This document shows positions 26,055 through 35,479 of a stretch of 64,000 nt of DNA, one piece after another. Below the pieces are notes generated by a model. That model was given only the letters and a program-made list of their open reading frames with translations. It was not told where the DNA came from and did no database searches. The DNA is from Nocardia fluminea (GTDB lineage: Bacteria > Actinomycetota > Actinomycetes > Mycobacteriales > Mycobacteriaceae). Positions within the stretch are counted from its first letter, which is position 1; every line of letters starts with the position of its first letter. The DNA lies in contig NZ_PJMW01000004.1 of assembly GCF_002846365.1 (NCBI RefSeq), positions 62,001 to 126,000 on the forward strand. Reading direction: 5' to 3'. Position numbers and translations under genes: made by a program.

Positions 26055-26076
26055 CCGGTGTGACCGATCACACCGG
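26055..26076. promoter_or_regulatory. Perfect 22-bp palindrome in the caeA/panB divergent promoter
   Basis: CCGGTGTGA-CCGA-TCACACCGG, nine-bp arms and a four-base spacer. It lies 76 bases upstream of the caeA start and 104 upstream of the panB start. It has the size and symmetry of an operator for a dimeric repressor. The four-base spacer differs from the six bases of a CRP site. The regulator is unknown. Confidence 0.5.
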
Positions 26077-26179
26077 CACCGGGCCTTAAACCCACGTGGG
26101 CGCAGGTGGCACACTGGGATTGTCAGAAAAGCCCGGGGACCCGGAATGGGCCTCGAGGAACCAGACGAAAGGGACGATG

Positions 26180-27034
26180 ATGTCCGTATCCGATGAGCAG
26201 AGTCCTGCCTACGGTGCCACTCCCGCCGAAACCAAGCCACGCCGCAAGACCCGCGTCCAGCATCTACAGCAGATGAAGGCCGACGGTGAGCGCTGGTCGA
26301 TGCTGACGGCCTACGACTACTCGTCCGCGCGACTGTTCGAGGAAGCCGGTATCCCCGTGCTCCTGGTCGGCGATTCGGCCGCCAATGTCGTCTACGGCTA
26401 CGACACCACCGTGCCGATCACCGTCGACGAACTCATTCCGCTCGTGCGCGGTGTCGTGCGCGGCGCACCGCACGCGCTGGTCGTGGCCGACCTGCCGTTC
26501 GGGACCTACGAGTCCTCGCCCCAGCAAGCGCTGGCGACCGCCATCCGCTTCATGAAGGAGGGCGGCGCGCACGCGGTGAAGCTCGAGGGCGGTGAACGGG
26601 TCGCCGAGCAGATCGCGCTCATCACCTCCGCGGGCATTCCCGTGATGGCCCACATCGGGTTCACCCCGCAGAGCGTGAACACCCTGGGCGGATTCCGGGT
26701 GCAGGGTCGGGGCGACGGCGCCGAGCAGCTGGTCGCCGACGCGATCGCGGTGCAGGAAGCCGGCGCGTTCTCGGTGGTCATGGAAATGGTCCCCGCCGAG
26801 ATCGCCGGCCAGGTCACCCGCAAGCTGACCATCCCCACCGTCGGCATCGGCGCGGGTGCCGACTGCGACGCCCAGGTGCTGGTCTGGCAGGACATGGCCG
26901 GCTACACCAGCGGCAAGACCGCCAAGTTCGTCAAGCGCTTCGGCAATGTGGGCGACGAACTCCGCACCGCCGCGGCCACTTACGCCGCCGAAGTCCGCCA
27001 GGGCACCTTCCCCGGCCCCGAACACAGCTTCTGA
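26180..27034 (+). CDS. panB: 3-methyl-2-oxobutanoate hydroxymethyltransferase (PanB)
   Basis: Transfers a hydroxymethyl group from methylene-tetrahydrofolate to 2-oxoisovalerate to make ketopantoate, the first committed step of pantothenate and CoA synthesis. It is 284 residues. Diagnostic segments are [34 protein letters not shown] (metal-binding Asp), VKLEGG, GHxG-like [20 protein letters not shown] and [21 protein letters not shown] 26180 is chosen from an ATGATG pair because AAAGGGA lies six bases before it. It is divergent from caeA, as in Mycobacterium. Confidence 0.96.
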   Translation: MSVSDEQSPAYGATPAETKPRRKTRVQHLQQMKADGERWSMLTAYDYSSARLFEEAGIPVLLVGDSAANVVYGYDTTVPITVDELIPLVRGVVRGAPHALVVADLPFGTYESSPQQALATAIRFMKEGGAHAVKLEGGERVAEQIALITSAGIPVMAHIGFTPQSVNTLGGFRVQGRGDGAEQLVADAIAVQEAGAFSVVMEMVPAEIAGQVTRKLTIPTVGIGAGADCDAQVLVWQDMAGYTSGKTAKFVKRFGNVGDELRTAAATYAAEVRQGTFPGPEHSF

Positions 27035-27146
27035 GATCTCGACCGCGTGGCCGCTCCCGTGCGGGGGCGGCCGTCGCGTGCGGACGGTGCTCGTCCGCGG
27101 CTGATGGCAGACTCGATGGCGATATCGCCGACTAGCAGAGGTACCG

Positions 27147-27575
27147 ATGCCACAACGCCGTTGGATTTCTCGTTCTGTGCTGTGGACGGCGGGCGTGCTC
27201 GCCGCCGCGACGCTGACCGCCTGTGGGGGTACGCCACCGGCGTCGACCGGTAGTGCGGGCACCACCACCTCCGCCGCGCCGACGACCGCCGCGCCGGCCG
27301 GGACGCTGACCATCAGTCCGTCCTCCGCCGCGCAACTGTGCGACATGATCGAGCCGGAGTTGTCGAACTTCCGGGTGCAGGGCCCGACCCTCGGGCGGAT
27401 CTCGCTCAACGCCATGGTGCACGATTGGGGCTTGCGCAACGGCGGCATCAACGGCCACGTACTCGCCGACAAGGCGATGATCGACCGGGTGACCACCGAG
27501 AGCTGCCCCGAGGTGCGGACCGAGGCGCTCACCGCACTCGAATTGCCCTCTCTCGCTGCGGGATTGGCGTTCTGA
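27147..27575 (+). CDS. Small hypothetical lipoprotein
   Basis: A 142-residue lipoprotein. The signal peptide has lipobox LTAC at about residue 28, followed by a Ser/Thr/Pro-rich linker (residues 30-50) and a ~90-residue domain with two cysteines (LCDMIEP, ESCPEV) that may form a disulphide. No family recognised. Its stop overlaps the start of the prolyl aminopeptidase by one base (TGATG), so the two are co-expressed. Confidence 0.75.
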   Translation: MPQRRWISRSVLWTAGVLAAATLTACGGTPPASTGSAGTTTSAAPTTAAPAGTLTISPSSAAQLCDMIEPELSNFRVQGPTLGRISLNAMVHDWGLRNGGINGHVLADKAMIDRVTTESCPEVRTEALTALELPSLAAGLAF

Positions 27576-28537
27576 TGCGCACCCTGTACCCCACGATCGA
27601 ACCGGTCGAGCAGGGCCTCCTCGACGTCGGCGACGGCCAGTCGGTGTACTGGGAGGTCAGCGGCAATCCCGACGGCAAGCCGGTGGTGTTCGTACACGGC
27701 GGACCCGGCGGCGGCACCGGGCCCCTGCAACGGCGCTTCTTCGACCCGGCCATGTACCGGATCGTGCTGTTCGATCAGCGCGGCTGCGGAAAGTCCATGC
27801 CGCACATCGCCGATGGCGCCGCGCTGGAGGCCAACACCACCCCGAATCTGATCGCCGACATGGAGGCGCTGCGCGCCCATCTGGGAATCGAGCGCTGGCA
27901 GGTGTTCGGCGGTTCGTGGGGGTCCACGCTCGGGCTGGCCTATGCGCAGGCTCATCCCGAGCGGGTGACCGAACTGGTGTTGCGTGGCATCTTCTTGTTG
28001 CGGCGCAAGGAAATCGACTGGTACTACAACGGCGCCGCGGGCAACGTCTATCCCGCCGAGTGGGCGAGCTTCCTGGCCCCGGTGCCCGTCGAGGATCGTG
28101 GGGACGACCTCGTCGAGGTGTATCACCGGCTGCTGCACTCCCCCGATCCGCAGGTCGCCCTCGATGCCGCGGTCGCGTGGTCGACGTGGGAGGGCGCGAC
28201 GAGTTCCCTGCTCCCGCAACCGGATCGGGTCGCCGAAACCGCCGAAGCCCGCTTCGCCCTCGCGTTCGCCCGGATCGAAAACCACTATTTTCGCCACGGC
28301 GGATTCCTCGAGGAGGGACAGTTGCTGCGAGACATCGATCGGATCGCCGACATCCCCGGGGTGATCGTGCAGGGCCGCCACGACATCGTGTGCCCCGCGG
28401 TGAGCGCATGGGATCTGCACAACGCGTGGCCGTCCTCGACGCTGCACATCGTCGAGGACGCCGGCCACACCGCGCACGAGCCCGGCATCACCGCCCGCTT
28501 GGTGGAGGCGACCGATACGTTCGGAAAGCGAGGCTGA
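27575..28537 (+). CDS. pip: Prolyl aminopeptidase (peptidase S33)
   Basis: Removes N-terminal proline from peptides. It is 320 residues, the usual length. S33 signatures are present: HGGPGGGTGP, FDQRGCGKS (diagnostic of prolyl iminopeptidase), the nucleophile elbow GGSWGSTL, the Asp in GRHDIVCP and the His in DAGHTAHEP. ATG 27575 overlaps the upstream lipoprotein stop. There is no signal peptide, so it is cytosolic. Confidence 0.93.
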   Translation: MRTLYPTIEPVEQGLLDVGDGQSVYWEVSGNPDGKPVVFVHGGPGGGTGPLQRRFFDPAMYRIVLFDQRGCGKSMPHIADGAALEANTTPNLIADMEALRAHLGIERWQVFGGSWGSTLGLAYAQAHPERVTELVLRGIFLLRRKEIDWYYNGAAGNVYPAEWASFLAPVPVEDRGDDLVEVYHRLLHSPDPQVALDAAVAWSTWEGATSSLLPQPDRVAETAEARFALAFARIENHYFRHGGFLEEGQLLRDIDRIADIPGVIVQGRHDIVCPAVSAWDLHNAWPSSTLHIVEDAGHTAHEPGITARLVEATDTFGKRG

Positions 28538-28540
28538 CAG

Positions 28541-29398
28541 ATGGCGACCGAGGCCGGAGAAGCCGTCGTCGCGGCACTGCGTGAGGACATCGACCGGCTG
28601 TTCGACGCCGAACCCGATGTGCGCGCCGACGCCGACGATTCGGTCCACCAGATGCGGGTGGCCACGCGCAGGCTGCGCAGTGTCCTGCGCTCCTATCGCA
28701 AGCTGTTCGACACCGAGAAGGCCGCCGCCACGGTCACCGAACTGAAGTGGCTCGCCGACCTGCTCGGCGTGGCCCGCGACGCCGAAGTCCGCGGCGAACG
28801 GTTCACCGACCTGCTGGCCGGATACGACCAGGTCCCCACCGAGGTCACCGATGCCCTCGTCGGCGGCTCGCACACGGCCTACACCGATGCGCACGCGGAG
28901 ATCGTGAGCGCCTTGGACGGCAAGCGCTACCGCCGCCTGCGGAAAGTCCTGAAAACCTGGCGCACCGATCCCCCACTCGTCCCGAAACTCGCCCGCGACA
29001 GCGCCACCCAGGTTTTCGCGAAGGTCCTGCGCCGCGATCGCAAACGCCTGCGCGCGCTCGTCTTCGCCGAGCCCACCGCCACCCCGGCGGACCGGGTGGA
29101 ACTGCTCCACGACATCCGCAAGGGCGCCAAGCGTTTACGTTATTCCTGCGAAGCCGCCGCGACAGTCCTCGGCACCGACGCCGCCGACCTCGGCGCCCGG
29201 GCCAAGCGCCTGCAATCCGTCCTCGGCGATCACCGCGACGCCGTCGAATCCCGCGAAGCGATCCTGGTGGCGGCAGCGGGCAGCCACGCGGTCGCGGCGA
29301 CCGTCTACGAGCTCCTGGCCGACACCGAGGAGGCAGCCGCGGGCCGAGCCATCGCCCACTACCCGGCGGCCGCGGCCTTCATCTCCGTGGCGAACTGA
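28541..29398 (+). CDS. CHAD-domain protein
   Basis: A 285-residue, all-helical CHAD protein with the conserved histidines and basic residues of the family (DSVHQMRVATRRLRSVLRSY; HDIRKGAKRLRYSCE). CHAD domains bind inorganic polyphosphate and target granules. The mycobacterial gene at this position downstream of panB (Rv2226) is a CYTH-CHAD fusion; here the CYTH triphosphatase half is absent. It starts three bases after pip and is probably in the same operon. Confidence 0.88.
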   Translation: MATEAGEAVVAALREDIDRLFDAEPDVRADADDSVHQMRVATRRLRSVLRSYRKLFDTEKAAATVTELKWLADLLGVARDAEVRGERFTDLLAGYDQVPTEVTDALVGGSHTAYTDAHAEIVSALDGKRYRRLRKVLKTWRTDPPLVPKLARDSATQVFAKVLRRDRKRLRALVFAEPTATPADRVELLHDIRKGAKRLRYSCEAAATVLGTDAADLGARAKRLQSVLGDHRDAVESREAILVAAAGSHAVAATVYELLADTEEAAAGRAIAHYPAAAAFISVAN

Positions 29399-29407
29399 CG
29401 GAAAGCA

Positions 29408-30895
29408 CTATCGACGCGACCCGTCGTACTCGAACCCGATAGTCCGGGTGGCCGGGTCGGCGACAGCCAACCGCACCGCGACGTCGCGCCCTTCCGGTGG
29501 CCGTCCCGCGCAGCGGGCGAGGATCGGCGGTTCGCCGACAAAGATCTCGGCGGGCCGTGAGTCGGTGGCCTCACGCAGCACCACGGCGGCGAAGTCGGTG
29601 CCGACCCGGGGCTGCAGGACGGTGGCCTCGGTCAGGTCGACGCAGGCGCGATCGACCTTGTTGGCGACGGCATCGGTGCGTCGCATCGTCTCGGCGGCGG
29701 TCTTCAGCCCGTCCACCACCCATTGCGGCATGTCGACCCCGGCACCATGCGCCAGGCAGATCTCGGTGGTGAACCGGTCGGCCAACCGGCGCAGCGGCGC
29801 CGTCACGTGCGCGTACGGTGCACCGATCGCACTGTGCGTCAACTGTTGCGGCGTCGGGTCGTCGAGTTCGGCGAGCAGTGTGTAGCTCGCGCCACGCAAC
29901 AGCCCGGTGGCTTCCGACATCAACACCAGCGCGGCGGAGGTGTTCGCGTCGAGGCCCGCGAGCATGCGCCCCACGGAGACTTCGGCGGGCCACTCGACTC
30001 CCAGCGCCGCCGCCGTGCGCCGCATCGAATCGATCGCGCGCTGCGGGGGTGGCGGCATCGTGCGCAGCAAGCCGATCCCATTGTGTTCCAGCATGATTCG
30101 CGCCGCACACATTCCGGTGAGCAGCGAGACCTGCTCGTTCCAGTCGTCGGCCTCGGTGCGAGGCTCCAATCGCAGGCGCCAGCCGTCACCGTCGGCAATC
30201 ACTTCCTGCGCGGGCAAGCGCAACGAGATGGCGCCTCGATCCAGCCCCGCCTCGATCCGCAGCCGCCCGAATTCGGGCAGCGCGGTGAGCGACGGCGGCA
30301 GAGTCCCGGCGTCGGCGGCGGCCTGGACCTGCGCGTAGTCGAACCGCACCCGCGAGCGCACCAACGCGCGCGTCACCGAAAAGCTCGTCGGCGCGGCATC
30401 GTTGTCGAGTTCGATGGTCCACAACGCGACCGGCCGGTCGACGCCGGGCAGCAGGCTCGCGGCGCCCTCGGACAGCACGGTCGGATGCAGCGGCACATTG
30501 CCGTCGGGCAGATAGTAGGTCTGCCCGCGTACTTCAGCTTCGGCGGCCAGCGCACTGCCCGGCACGATCACCGCACCGAGATCGGCGATCGCGTAGTGCA
30601 AGGTGAAGCCGGTGGGGGTGCGTTCGATATGCAGCGCCTGGTCCAGATCCAGCGCGCTGGGCGGGTCGATGGTCACGAACTCGATATCGGTTCGGTCGAC
30701 CCGGGTGCCCGCGAACGCGTCCACCGCGTCGCGGGCGTCGGAGACGGCCTCGGTCGGATACTCCGAGGCCAGTCCGAATTCGGAACGGATGGCGCCGAAG
30801 TCGACCGGCGCCGAGACGATCCGCTGATGGAGCTGGAAGAAATCGTTCCGGCCCCGATCCTGCGAACCATCCGTCGTGTGTGATCCGAAGTCCAT
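29408..30895 (-). CDS. RNB-domain (RNase II/R-like) ribonuclease
   Basis: A 495-residue protein dominated by the RNB catalytic domain of 3'-5' exoribonucleases. The metal-binding aspartates are visible in TIDPPSALDLDQAL (Asp77, 83, 85), with LHYAIADLGAVI and the C-terminal APLRRLADRF. The N-terminal cold-shock domains and C-terminal S1 domain of RNase R are missing or replaced. This makes it the short actinobacterial RNB type. It is convergent with the CHAD gene, 9 bases apart. Confidence 0.88.
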   Translation of the reverse strand: MDFGSHTTDGSQDRGRNDFFQLHQRIVSAPVDFGAIRSEFGLASEYPTEAVSDARDAVDAFAGTRVDRTDIEFVTIDPPSALDLDQALHIERTPTGFTLHYAIADLGAVIVPGSALAAEAEVRGQTYYLPDGNVPLHPTVLSEGAASLLPGVDRPVALWTIELDNDAAPTSFSVTRALVRSRVRFDYAQVQAAADAGTLPPSLTALPEFGRLRIEAGLDRGAISLRLPAQEVIADGDGWRLRLEPRTEADDWNEQVSLLTGMCAARIMLEHNGIGLLRTMPPPPQRAIDSMRRTAAALGVEWPAEVSVGRMLAGLDANTSAALVLMSEATGLLRGASYTLLAELDDPTPQQLTHSAIGAPYAHVTAPLRRLADRFTTEICLAHGAGVDMPQWVVDGLKTAAETMRRTDAVANKVDRACVDLTEATVLQPRVGTDFAAVVLREATDSRPAEIFVGEPPILARCAGRPPEGRDVAVRLAVADPATRTIGFEYDGSRR

Positions 30896-30915
30896 CCTCG
30901 CAGAGTAGCGATGTC

Positions 30916-31248
30916 CTACTTCAGTGCGAGCATGGTGCCGTTGAGCTGATCGAGCGGGCCGTACACCGTGAAAGTGACCCGGCCGTTGGGCACGGTGGAG
31001 GACACGGTCGCGGCCGCGTCGAGCGCCTGACCGAACGAGGCCGCCGACGGGTGCGGCAGACCGGCCACGGTCAGGCCGAATCGGGACTGGTGGACCCAGG
31101 CGGTATCAGCCGGGCTGAGGTCGACCTGGACCCCACCGTTGAGCGGGGTCACCGCGACCGCGCTCGCCGAACCGGCTCCCAGCGACGTGAGAACCGCAGC
31201 GGCTCCGGCGATCAGTGCACCGGCGACAATGGAACGAACTACCCGCAT
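30916..31248 (-). CDS. Small secreted hypothetical protein
   Basis: A 110-residue protein with a clear Sec signal peptide (about residues 1-30, cleavage after GSASA). The mature part of ~80 residues has no cysteines. Patterns such as VTPLNGGVQVDLSPADTAWV suggest a beta-rich domain seen in small secreted Nocardia proteins, but I do not recognise a named family. It lies 20 bases downstream of the RNB gene start, on the same strand. Confidence 0.7.
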   Translation of the reverse strand: MRVVRSIVAGALIAGAAAVLTSLGAGSASAVAVTPLNGGVQVDLSPADTAWVHQSRFGLTVAGLPHPSAASFGQALDAAATVSSTVPNGRVTFTVYGPLDQLNGTMLALK

Positions 31249-31661
31249 GTAAATATGACCTGCTTCCGCGATCGAATGTGTTGGGCCCGAGGAAGTGGCA
31301 GCGAGCCCTGCCGACGGCGATCACTCTATGACCTCGCTCACGTTCCCGGCGAGTTCCAGCGCATTTTCCCCGTCTCGGCACACATCGCCGCGACGTCGGC
31401 GGCGATTGTTACTGTGGCGGCGGCGCACCCGGCAGCTGCCGGGTTGTGCGGCACTCACGTCGATAAATGGGAGTTTGCGAACGTATGTCGTGGCTGATTT
31501 TCGATTACCTGTCGCCGATCCTCGGACCTGACGCGGCCAGCTATTGGGCGCATCTGCTGGCGATCAACCCGGGATAGCTCACCGCTTCGATCCAGAACAT
31601 GTCGCTTCCCGTTAACCACAGGGGAAGCGGCGTGTTTCCTGGGCGGCTAGCATCCCGCTGC
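31249..31661. other. 413-base gap between secreted-protein gene and lipoprotein gene
   Basis: The gap lies between two divergently transcribed genes. It is lower in GC than the surroundings in places. It holds one short candidate reading frame (31485-31577) and the promoter of the lipoprotein gene. No RNA gene, repeat or hairpin stood out. Confidence 0.5.
31485..31577 (+). CDS. Possible 30-residue small protein
   Basis: ATG 31485 opens a 30-codon frame with protein-like composition (aromatic and hydrophobic: MSWLIFDYLSPILG and SYWAHLLAINPG). GGGAG lies 11 bases upstream. There is no independent support: it could be chance in an otherwise empty gap. If real it would be a small membrane-associated or signalling peptide. 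Confidence 0.25.
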   Translation: MSWLIFDYLSPILGPDAASYWAHLLAINPG

Positions 31662-32033
31662 GTGAGTAGAACTACCGCCGCCATCGCGGCCAGCGCCCCC
31701 CTCTTCGCCCTGCTTCTGGCCGGTTGCGGCGACGATTCCGCCTCGGCCGGGTCCCCCGCCGCGTCCACCACCCCCGCACCCTCGTTCCAGGTCGAAGCCA
31801 GCAAGGCGGGCATGTTCGTGGTGAGCTACCGCAACGCCTTCCCGAAGCTGGCGCAGGGGCGCGACGACGCCGCCGTGGCCGCGGTTCTCAACCATTCCTG
31901 CTCCGAGATCAAGGCGGGCAAGTCCGAGGCCGACACGATCGCCACGATCATGAAGGCGGCCAAGAACGGCGACACCGCCGCGACCACCGAAGAGGCCACG
32001 GCCGTCTACCAGATGTCCACGCTGATGTGCTGA
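31662..32033 (+). CDS. DUF732-like small lipoprotein
   Basis: A 123-residue lipoprotein: signal peptide with lipobox LLAGC, a Ser/Ala/Pro linker, then a helical domain with two cysteines (HSCSEIKAGKS and a C-terminal TLMC). The FVVSYRNAFPKLAQGRDD-type pattern resembles DUF732 proteins of mycolate-containing bacteria. GTG 31662 is chosen because TAGCAT lies eight bases before it (leaderless). The longer frame from 31599 would place extra residues before the signal peptide. Confidence 0.7.
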   Translation: MSRTTAAIAASAPLFALLLAGCGDDSASAGSPAASTTPAPSFQVEASKAGMFVVSYRNAFPKLAQGRDDAAVAAVLNHSCSEIKAGKSEADTIATIMKAAKNGDTAATTEEATAVYQMSTLMC

Positions 32034-32052
32034 CCCGCACTCGGGCGAAGCG

Positions 32053-32083
32053 AAGCGGCGGCTCCCGGTGGGAGCCGCCGCTT
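32053..32083. terminator. Bidirectional hairpin terminator
   Basis: A 14-bp perfect stem (32053-32066 with 32070-32083) and three-base loop, between the lipoprotein gene (plus) and the 3' end of rnpB (minus). It can serve both. Confidence 0.85.
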
Positions 32084-32097
32084 TCGCGTTGTGTGCG

Positions 32098-32510
<413 letters not shown>

Positions 32511-32541
32511 CGGTACAGAGTACTCGCTACGGTATTGACTC

Positions 32542-33429
32542 ATGGAACGTGTCGACGTCAGTTTCCCTTCGGGTGACCAGCAGTGCGCCGCGTGGCTCTA
32601 CCTGCCCGACGGCGCGCCTCGTCCGCGGCCGTTGGTGATCATGGGGCACGGGCTCGGGGCCACCCGCGAGATGGGGTTGGATCGGTATGCGCGGCGGTTC
32701 GTCGCCGCGGGGATGGGGGTGCTCGCGTTCGACTACCGGAATTTCGGCGCCAGCGAGGGGACGCCGCGCCAGGTTCTCAACATCGCGCGTCAGCGGCAGG
32801 ACTGGAAGGCCGCAATCGCCTACGCCCGCAGCATCCGGGGCTTCGACGCCACGCGGATCGCGTTGTGGGGCACCTCGTTCGGCGGTGGGCATGTGCTCGC
32901 GGTGGCACCCGACGACGATTACCTCGCCGCGGTGGTGGCCCAGGTGCCGTTCACCAGCGGGTGGGCGTCGGGGATGGCGAAGGGCCCGATCAGCCTGACC
33001 AAGGTCGCCACCATCGCCGCCACCGACCTGCTCTTTGGCCCGATCCGCCGCAAGCCCGTCCGCATCCGCCTGGCCGGGCGCAAGCGTTCCGCGGCGTTGA
33101 TGAGCGCCACCGATGTGCCGGAGGGCTACGGCCGGCTGGCCGAGGAGAGCGACAACTACGACCCCAAAGTCGGTGCCCGCGTGGCCTTCTCGACCCTGTT
33201 CGACTCCCCCGGCCGCCGCGCCAAATCGTTGAAGGTCCCCGTCTTCTACGCGATCGCCGAGAACGACTCGATCGCCCCCGCGGGCCCGACCCGCAAGGCC
33301 GCCGAGCGCACCAAACACGCTGTGGTGAAACAGTATCCGGTCGGCCACTTCGACGTGTACTTCGACGATGTCTTCGAACAGGTCGTGCGCGACCAGACCG
33401 ATTTCCTGGTGTCGGTCCTTCGTCCCTGA
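32542..33429 (+). CDS. Alpha/beta hydrolase (dienelactone-hydrolase/BAAT-like)
   Basis: A 295-residue cytosolic serine hydrolase. HGLGATREMGLDRY carries the oxyanion His-Gly, FDYRNFGASEG is typical, the nucleophile is in WGTSFGGGHVL, the acid is in AENDSI and the His is in PVGHFDVYF. The substrate is unknown. Its ATG is only 32 bases from the predicted 5' end of rnpB. A TACGGT box eight bases upstream suggests a leaderless message, so the two promoters overlap back to back. A hairpin terminator follows. Confidence 0.85.
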   Translation: MERVDVSFPSGDQQCAAWLYLPDGAPRPRPLVIMGHGLGATREMGLDRYARRFVAAGMGVLAFDYRNFGASEGTPRQVLNIARQRQDWKAAIAYARSIRGFDATRIALWGTSFGGGHVLAVAPDDDYLAAVVAQVPFTSGWASGMAKGPISLTKVATIAATDLLFGPIRRKPVRIRLAGRKRSAALMSATDVPEGYGRLAEESDNYDPKVGARVAFSTLFDSPGRRAKSLKVPVFYAIAENDSIAPAGPTRKAAERTKHAVVKQYPVGHFDVYFDDVFEQVVRDQTDFLVSVLRP

Positions 33430-33448
33430 ACTCGGTGGACCGACGACG

Positions 33449-33486
33449 ACAAGGGGCGCGGCACCGTTCGGTGCTGCGCCCCTTGT
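33449..33486. terminator. Bidirectional hairpin terminator
   Basis: An 18-bp stem with one mismatch (33449-33466 with 33469-33486) and a two-base apex, between the convergent hydrolase and serine protease genes. Confidence 0.85.
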
Positions 33487-33501
33487 GGTTTCGGGAACCG
33501 A

Positions 33502-34206
33502 TCAGATGGGCTGGAAGCCCGCGCCTACGCCGCCTGCGCGGTTGAGCACGTCCAGGATCACCTGGATGGGCTGGAAGTAGGCGGGCGAGTGGATCGGGTT
33601 GGCGCCCCCGGTGCAGGGGACGTCGAAATCGACCGGGCCCAGGCCGGTGAGCCGGCCCTGGTTCATGCCGACGAGGCGGTCGCCCACGACGACGGGGCCG
33701 CCGGAATCGCCCGGCTGCGAGCAGTATTGGTTGATGGAGGTGCCTTCGAGCTCACCCCACACCACGCCACAGCTGCGACCACTGGTGCGCCCGTCCGAGC
33801 ACACCGTGGCACCGGGACCGGGCGTGCCGCCGATGCCGGCGACGGTGGTCTGGCCGATGGTGCGCACCGGCGTCACCTTCGAGGCGTCCAGTTGCAGCAC
33901 CGCGAAATCCAGGTAGTCGCCGTCGTCGGAGTACGCGACGGTGCCGATCACGCCTGCCGCGAGCGCCTGTTCGGCGCCCACGCGCGAACCGGTCGGCGCG
34001 CAGTGGCCCGCGGTGAGGCCGACCAGGCGCCCCGCACCGTCGTGGCCGATGGCCGTGAGCGAACAACCGGAGTTGTTGTCGAAGACGATGCCCGACGCCG
34101 CACCGAGCACCACGCTCGGATCGGCCGTCACGCTGCCCGCACCCGCGGACGCGGTGAGCACCCCCGCGATGGCCGCCGCAAACGCCGCCATCCGTAGAAA
34201 CCTCAT
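33502..34206 (-). CDS. Secreted S1-family (trypsin-like) serine protease
   Basis: A 234-residue exported protease. The signal peptide occupies about residues 1-28 (ASAGAGS cleavage region). The catalytic triad is visible: His in LTAGHC, Asp in DYLDFAVL and Ser in QPGDSGGP. Cysteines are spaced for two or three disulphides. No long propeptide is present. The start at 34206 is chosen for AGGAAAGG upstream. The substrate is unknown. Such proteins are abundant in Nocardia. Confidence 0.88.
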   Translation of the reverse strand: MRFLRMAAFAAAIAGVLTASAGAGSVTADPSVVLGAASGIVFDNNSGCSLTAIGHDGAGRLVGLTAGHCAPTGSRVGAEQALAAGVIGTVAYSDDGDYLDFAVLQLDASKVTPVRTIGQTTVAGIGGTPGPGATVCSDGRTSGRSCGVVWGELEGTSINQYCSQPGDSGGPVVVGDRLVGMNQGRLTGLGPVDFDVPCTGGANPIHSPAYFQPIQVILDVLNRAGGVGAGFQPI

Positions 34207-34332
34207 CAAGTACCTTTCCTGTGTGGCCGCGCCCATTCCGCGCGCCCGAAGCTGTTTCGGGCGACGCGGCGTCGTCGTTACGCCGACCGTGCGCCGGGCG
34301 ACCGTACCGTGCCCGGGTGACGAGCGGCTAGC

Positions 34333-35463
34333 TCACAGGTACGAGGTGTCGTTGACCAGGCGCACCGAGGCGCCACCGTCGGGATAGAACTCGGCGACGC
34401 ACAGCGACGCGAGGTCGAGGTGCAGGCGGTACAGCAGCGACGGCCCGGCGCCCAGCGCCAGTTGCAGCAGCGTCTTGATCGGGGTCACATGGCTGACCAC
34501 CACCACGTTCTGGCCCGGGTACAGCGCCACCAGATCGCGGCGCACCCCCTCGATACGTTCGCGGACCTGATCGAAACTCTCGCCGCCGGGCGCGGGGATC
34601 GACGGGTCGCCGAGCCAGTCGCGGTGCAGCAGCGGATCGCGCTCGGCGGCCTCGGCGAAGGTGAGGCCCTCCCAGTCGCCGAAATCGGTCTCGGTGAGAC
34701 CGTCGAGGACGCGCAACCCCACCCCGAGGGCGGATGCCGCGGCTTCGGCGGTGGAGCGGGCCCGCTGCAACGGCGAACTCACCACGGCGGCGATATCGCC
34801 TTTGGCGGCAAGCATTTTCGCCGCGCGCTCGGCCTGCTCGCGTCCGAGGTCGGTCAGCGGCGGGTTGCCGCGGCCGGAGTAGCGGCGCTCCACCGACAGC
34901 GCGGTCTGGCCGTGGCGCAGCAGCAGCAAGCGGGTCGGCTTGCCGACAGCGCCGGTCCAGCCGGGCGAAACCTTGTTCGCATCAGCCGTTTTCGGTACCG
35001 CGACCTCGTCACCGGCGGTATATCCGGCCGCGACGGCCTCGCGCACGGTTCCGGTGAGCGCACCGTCGTCCATCGCCTCGTTCGCGAGGCGGTCGGCGTG
35101 TGAGTTCTCCGCACGCGGAATCCAGGCGAAGCTCACCCGATCGAATCCGGCGACCAGCGCCCGCGCCTGCTCGGCGAGCGGAATCATCGAGGCGTGCTTG
35201 ATCTTCCAGCGTCCCGACATCTGCTCGACGACGAGTTTGGAGTCCATCCGCACCGTGACGACCCGCGCGCCCAGCTCGGCCGCCGCCGCCAAACCCGCGA
35301 TGAGGCCCCGGTATTCGGCCACATTGTTGGTGGCGATGCCGATGTACTCCTTGCGTTCGGCGAGCACCCGCACGTGATCGGCGGCGAACACCACCGCGCC
35401 GTACCCGGCCGGGCCGGGATTGCCGCGCGAGCCACCGTCGGCTTCGACGATGACCTGGTTCAT
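34333..35463 (-). CDS. Bifunctional RNase H / acid (alpha-ribazole) phosphatase (Rv2228c-like)
   Basis: A 376-residue fusion. Residues 1-140 are RNase H type I with its acidic residues (VEADGGSRGNPGP, NNVAEYRGL, RMDSKLVVEQM, NSHADRLANEAM). Residues ~165-376 are a histidine phosphatase with LLLRHGQTALS and SHVTPIKTLL. The mycobacterial homologue removes RNA from RNA/DNA hybrids and also has CobC-type phosphatase activity that acts late in cobalamin synthesis. Its position near cobC and cobD fits that. ATG 35463 is used because RNase H sequence begins there. The gene follows the coiled-coil zinc protein by 16 bases. Confidence 0.93.
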   Translation of the reverse strand: MNQVIVEADGGSRGNPGPAGYGAVVFAADHVRVLAERKEYIGIATNNVAEYRGLIAGLAAAAELGARVVTVRMDSKLVVEQMSGRWKIKHASMIPLAEQARALVAGFDRVSFAWIPRAENSHADRLANEAMDDGALTGTVREAVAAGYTAGDEVAVPKTADANKVSPGWTGAVGKPTRLLLLRHGQTALSVERRYSGRGNPPLTDLGREQAERAAKMLAAKGDIAAVVSSPLQRARSTAEAAASALGVGLRVLDGLTETDFGDWEGLTFAEAAERDPLLHRDWLGDPSIPAPGGESFDQVRERIEGVRRDLVALYPGQNVVVVSHVTPIKTLLQLALGAGPSLLYRLHLDLASLCVAEFYPDGGASVRLVNDTSYL

Positions 35464-35479
35464 CGGCGCACCGCCGGAC

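Noticed and set aside
26055..26076. CRP/cAMP receptor site at the caeA/panB palindrome
   Set aside because: The half sites TGTGA and TCACA are separated by four bases, not the six needed for CRP-type proteins.
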